Source: Verrucomicrobiota bacterium (GTDB lineage Bacteria; Verrucomicrobiota; Verrucomicrobiia; Chthoniobacterales; JAFAMB01). From it: a stretch of 34,604 nucleotides of DNA. Position numbers and translations under genes: made by a program. Location of the stretch: positions 1 through 34,604 of the forward strand of contig JAFAIO010000019.1 of assembly GCA_019236675.1 (NCBI GenBank), read 5' to 3'. The stretch's first letter is position 1, and each line of letters begins with the position of its first letter. Of this stretch, positions 32,591 to 34,604 are shown piece after piece. Below the pieces are notes generated by a model. The model ran no database searches. It was given only the letters and a program-made list of their open reading frames with translations, and was not told the DNA's origin.

Positions 32591-33049
32591 ATGATCCCTC
32601 GCTCTTTTTTCCCTCTTTTGTTCACCTGTCTGACCGTTGTCTTTGTAAATGGATGCGCTTCCTCAGCGAAAACGAACTACCGCGATTACACTGTGGCGGT
32701 CGGGGCGGCTTATCCCAACGAAGCGAGTATCGCGCAAGATCGCGTGAACAAATACCTCGCTCGGCTGAAACCTGAAAAGAAGGCACAAATCGCTCAGAAC
32801 GATTATCTCGCAGTAGAATCAACCGAAGTGCCGATGAGCGAAGTACCTGGCTTAGCCGGTCGAGTTCCGGGTCAAACCGGAGGATTAACGGATCGCGCTT
32901 CTCAAATGACTAAGTTCATTATGATCTTTGACGCCAAGACCGGTAAGCCTGTCGGCAATGAAGGTTACATTTCCGTCGAAACCCCGCCAAAAGGGAGCCT
33001 TGGCATTTTTGGCGGTTATACGGCGGTTTATATTGGAAACGGCAAATGA
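32591..33049 (+). CDS. Lipoprotein, first of a tandem paralogue pair, unknown family
   Basis: 152 residues. The signal SFFPLLFTCLTVVFVNGC ends in a lipobox (VNGC, lipidated C22), so it is probably anchored to a membrane. The mature part contains DRVNKYLARLKPEKKAQIAQ, a loop with EVPGLAGRVPGQTGGLT and the strands KFIMIFDAKTGKPVGNEGYI, ending GGYTAVYIGNGK. I recognise no family. It overlaps the next gene by four bases (ATGA) and is clearly paralogous to it, so the two products may act together in the envelope. Confidence 0.85.
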   Translation: MIPRSFFPLLFTCLTVVFVNGCASSAKTNYRDYTVAVGAAYPNEASIAQDRVNKYLARLKPEKKAQIAQNDYLAVESTEVPMSEVPGLAGRVPGQTGGLTDRASQMTKFIMIFDAKTGKPVGNEGYISVETPPKGSLGIFGGYTAVYIGNGK

Positions 33050-33516
33050 AACGTTTCGCGACTTTTCTAGCGCTGGGTTCCTTAGTGCTATCTGTATTGG
33101 CCGCGACTGCTCACGAGTCGCAAGAGAAAGACTATTCTATCATGACCGCTAAACCGTACCGGCTTGAGATTGAGCGGGGCCAACAACGTCTGACGAAGTT
33201 TTTATCTCACCTCAATCCGAAACGCAGGGCCCTATTAGATCAGACGCCCTACGTCGCGGTTCAAGTCTACGTCCTGAACGCGGGAGAACTTCCGGGTCTG
33301 ACCTTCCGTCTCGGCAAAGGTTCGGTGCCATCGAACCAGTTCGCTCAGGATATTCGTAGCGGCGCCAATGTTCAGGTGAAATTTCTTCTCATTTACGACT
33401 CGCGAAGCCAGCAGTTGGTAGGCGAGGACGGTGTCCTGGTTACCGATACCCCCACCCTAAATACGGTCGGCATGTTCGATGGGAAACACGCGGTGTACAT
33501 CGGGACGGGTTGGTGA
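33046..33516 (+). CDS. Exported protein, second of the tandem paralogue pair
   Basis: 156 residues with a cleavable signal peptide (ATFLALGSLVLSVLAATAHE) and no lipobox, so it is probably periplasmic or surface-exposed. It aligns with its neighbour over its length: QQRLTKFLSHLNPKRRALLD matches VNKYLARLKPEKKAQIAQ, AGELPGL matches SEVPGL, KFLLIYDSRSQQLVGEDG matches KFIMIFDAKTGKPVGNEG, and HAVYIGTGW matches TAVYIGNGK. The ATGA overlap implies coupled translation. No known family. The stop codon lies in a GGTTGGTGAACGGTTGG-type repeat. Confidence 0.85.
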   Translation: MKRFATFLALGSLVLSVLAATAHESQEKDYSIMTAKPYRLEIERGQQRLTKFLSHLNPKRRALLDQTPYVAVQVYVLNAGELPGLTFRLGKGSVPSNQFAQDIRSGANVQVKFLLIYDSRSQQLVGEDGVLVTDTPTLNTVGMFDGKHAVYIGTGW

Positions 33517-33720
33517 ACGGTTGGGGATCTGCGGTTTGCAGTTAGAGATTGGCGGTTGGGGCGCTAAGAATAGCCTACGCCAAGCGACTCGACTGAGCTC
33601 GCCGAATGTCCTACGGAGCGACAGGCTCTATGGGACTGATGGGGGTATCACTTGGTTGGCTGGTGAGCGTCATCGGCCGGAAAACCGCTAATGGCCAACC
33701 GCAAACTGCAAACCGTCAAC
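33507..33720. repeat. GGTTTGCAGTT-type inverted arms around a mobile-looking core
   Basis: CGGTTTGCAGTT (33532-33543) is inverted at 33704-33715 within longer GCGGTTGG-rich arms. The core contains a 48-bp unit (33578-33625) that recurs at 34508-34555 with four mismatches. Stop codons of both convergent genes (33514-33516 and 33716-33718) lie at or inside the arms. Confidence 0.88.
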
Positions 33721-34438
33721 GCAAGAGCCCGCCGGTGGCTTGGATTGGGGTTAAGGATCCAGCACGGGTTACCCATACGGCGAGAGCATCCGGTTTATCG
33801 GTTTCAAACGAAATGTCGGCGCCGAAGCTATCCCTGGTTTGACTGAGATCCGCTTTCAGCAGGTTCATCGCAATGAATTGATGAATTAAAGTCCGACCGT
33901 GATTTTCGCCTCGTGTAACCCGCGAAGTTACGTTCATCTTCAAAGGGACGACATCGGCTGTGTAAGGACCGGCCGGCTGAACAGGTGAATAGCTGACCGT
34001 AACCTTAGTACCCGCCACTATAACCGCCAATCTACCCGCCTGCAGATTCTCCTTGCCGGGTAGTCCGCCCCCCCAAGCTGGCCACTCGTCTCCGTTCAGA
34101 ACGAAAGCCGGCGTGTAGACCGATCCGGAGCCCCAGCTAAGAGCATAGCGGCGCTGACGCTGCGTGAATTCCTGACTGGAAAATCCATCTTTCCAACCCA
34201 GGTTGTCCCAATAGTCTACATGGAAAGCCACTGGAATCACCGCTTTCCAAAGGTTCGGGTTTTGAGACAAGGTGCCGAGCCAGGCTTCCGCCGGCGGACA
34301 ACTGCTGCATCCTTCCGAGGTATAAAGCTCCAGCAACGAGACCTGAGCCGGCCCGCTTTCAAATCGGGTAGTCGCCTGCGCCTGCAAATTCATTCCAAGG
34401 CCAAGAATGGAAACCGTCAACAGAAGAATCGTTCTCAC
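33716..34438 (-). CDS. DUF1223 thioredoxin-like exported protein
   Basis: 240 residues if translation starts at GTG 34438, which gives a compact signal peptide (RTILLLTVSILGLGMNLQAQ). An ATG at 34513 would add 25 residues, partly repeat-encoded. LLELYTSEGCSSCPPAEAWL carries the CSSC motif (C44, C47), and FHVDYWDNLGWKDGFSSQEF and VYTPAFVLNGDEWPAWGG are the other DUF1223 blocks. The family has a thioredoxin-like fold and is expected in the periplasm. A redox or metal-binding role is likely but unproven. Confidence 0.9.
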   Translation of the reverse strand: MRTILLLTVSILGLGMNLQAQATTRFESGPAQVSLLELYTSEGCSSCPPAEAWLGTLSQNPNLWKAVIPVAFHVDYWDNLGWKDGFSSQEFTQRQRRYALSWGSGSVYTPAFVLNGDEWPAWGGGLPGKENLQAGRLAVIVAGTKVTVSYSPVQPAGPYTADVVPLKMNVTSRVTRGENHGRTLIHQFIAMNLLKADLSQTRDSFGADISFETDKPDALAVWVTRAGSLTPIQATGGLLR

Positions 34439-34481
34439 CAGCTGAATTGATGTAAATAGAAGGACTATTATTCCCAGAACC

Positions 34482-34604
34482 GTGGAGCGCTGCGTCGCTT
34501 CCGCCTCCGCCAAGCGACTCGACTGAGCTCGTCGAACGTCCTATGGCGCGACAGGTAGCGAGGCCGATTCGGTCGGCACCCTGGAGCCGCTTTTGTCCGT
34601 TGCC
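34482..34604. repeat. Family A repeat copy split by another repeat, cut by the window edge
   Basis: The family A left arm (GTGGAGCGCTGCGTCGCTT, 34483-34501) is interrupted by the 48-bp unit at 34508-34555 also seen at 33578-33625. The family A sequence then resumes (TAGCGAGGCCGATTCGGTCG, 34556-34575, then GCACCCTGGAG). This looks like one repeat inserted into another. Confidence 0.85.

Overview
The window looks like a piece of a soil-type, moderately GC-rich bacterial chromosome, most likely Verrucomicrobiota (Chthoniobacterales-like). This is an inference from three things: the gene mix (a DUF6268-type outer-membrane barrel, an orphan ADOP-type ABC permease, a secreted glycoside hydrolase with a PA14 module), the lipoprotein-rich Gram-negative envelope set, and very dense short tandem repeats (GTGATTG-, CAGTAAT- and GGCGACTC-type) with nested inverted repeats in the gene gaps. 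Acidobacteriota cannot be excluded from sequence alone. No rRNA, tRNA, IS transposase, phage gene or CRISPR array was seen.

Region 1 (1-14.6 kb) is rich in efflux and transport. It holds an EmrA/EmrB-type pair with a divergent TetR gene and a strong palindrome between them; a DUF6268 barrel protein; a LysR gene divergent from a VOC-fold gene; a DHA2-type MFS exporter; an ACS-type MFS importer divergent from a second LysR gene; and an isochorismatase-fold hydrolase overlapping another DHA2 exporter, divergent from a second TetR gene over a perfect 22-bp palindrome. Four MFS permeases and four local regulators lie within about 14 kb.

Region 2 (14.6-24.8 kb) carries small envelope or hypothetical genes, a CGNR zinc-finger regulator divergent from an epoxide-hydrolase-like alpha/beta hydrolase, an aldo/keto reductase, an ADOP-type permease and a secreted clan GH-A-like glycoside hydrolase.

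Region 3 (24.8-34.6 kb) carries a small helical ORF under paired dyads, a DUF1643 gene with an apparent repeat insertion, a DUF4440/RelE/Phd cluster, a DUF1801 gene, a tightly overlapping XRE-cupin / GNAT / methyltransferase run followed by pdxY, an SDR gene, a tandem pair of unrecognised exported paralogues, and a DUF1223 gene.

The most striking structure is intergenic. About a dozen different elements share one plan: inverted arms of 12-90 bp around a 60-350 bp core. They occupy nearly every convergent or co-directional gap and are missing from five of the seven divergent promoter gaps. In at least ten genes the stop codon lies inside the repeat arm, so the repeat supplies the last codons. 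In one gene (the methyltransferase) the array reads open and adds about 70 low-complexity residues. This stop-codon-anchored repeat architecture is the main candidate for something undescribed.
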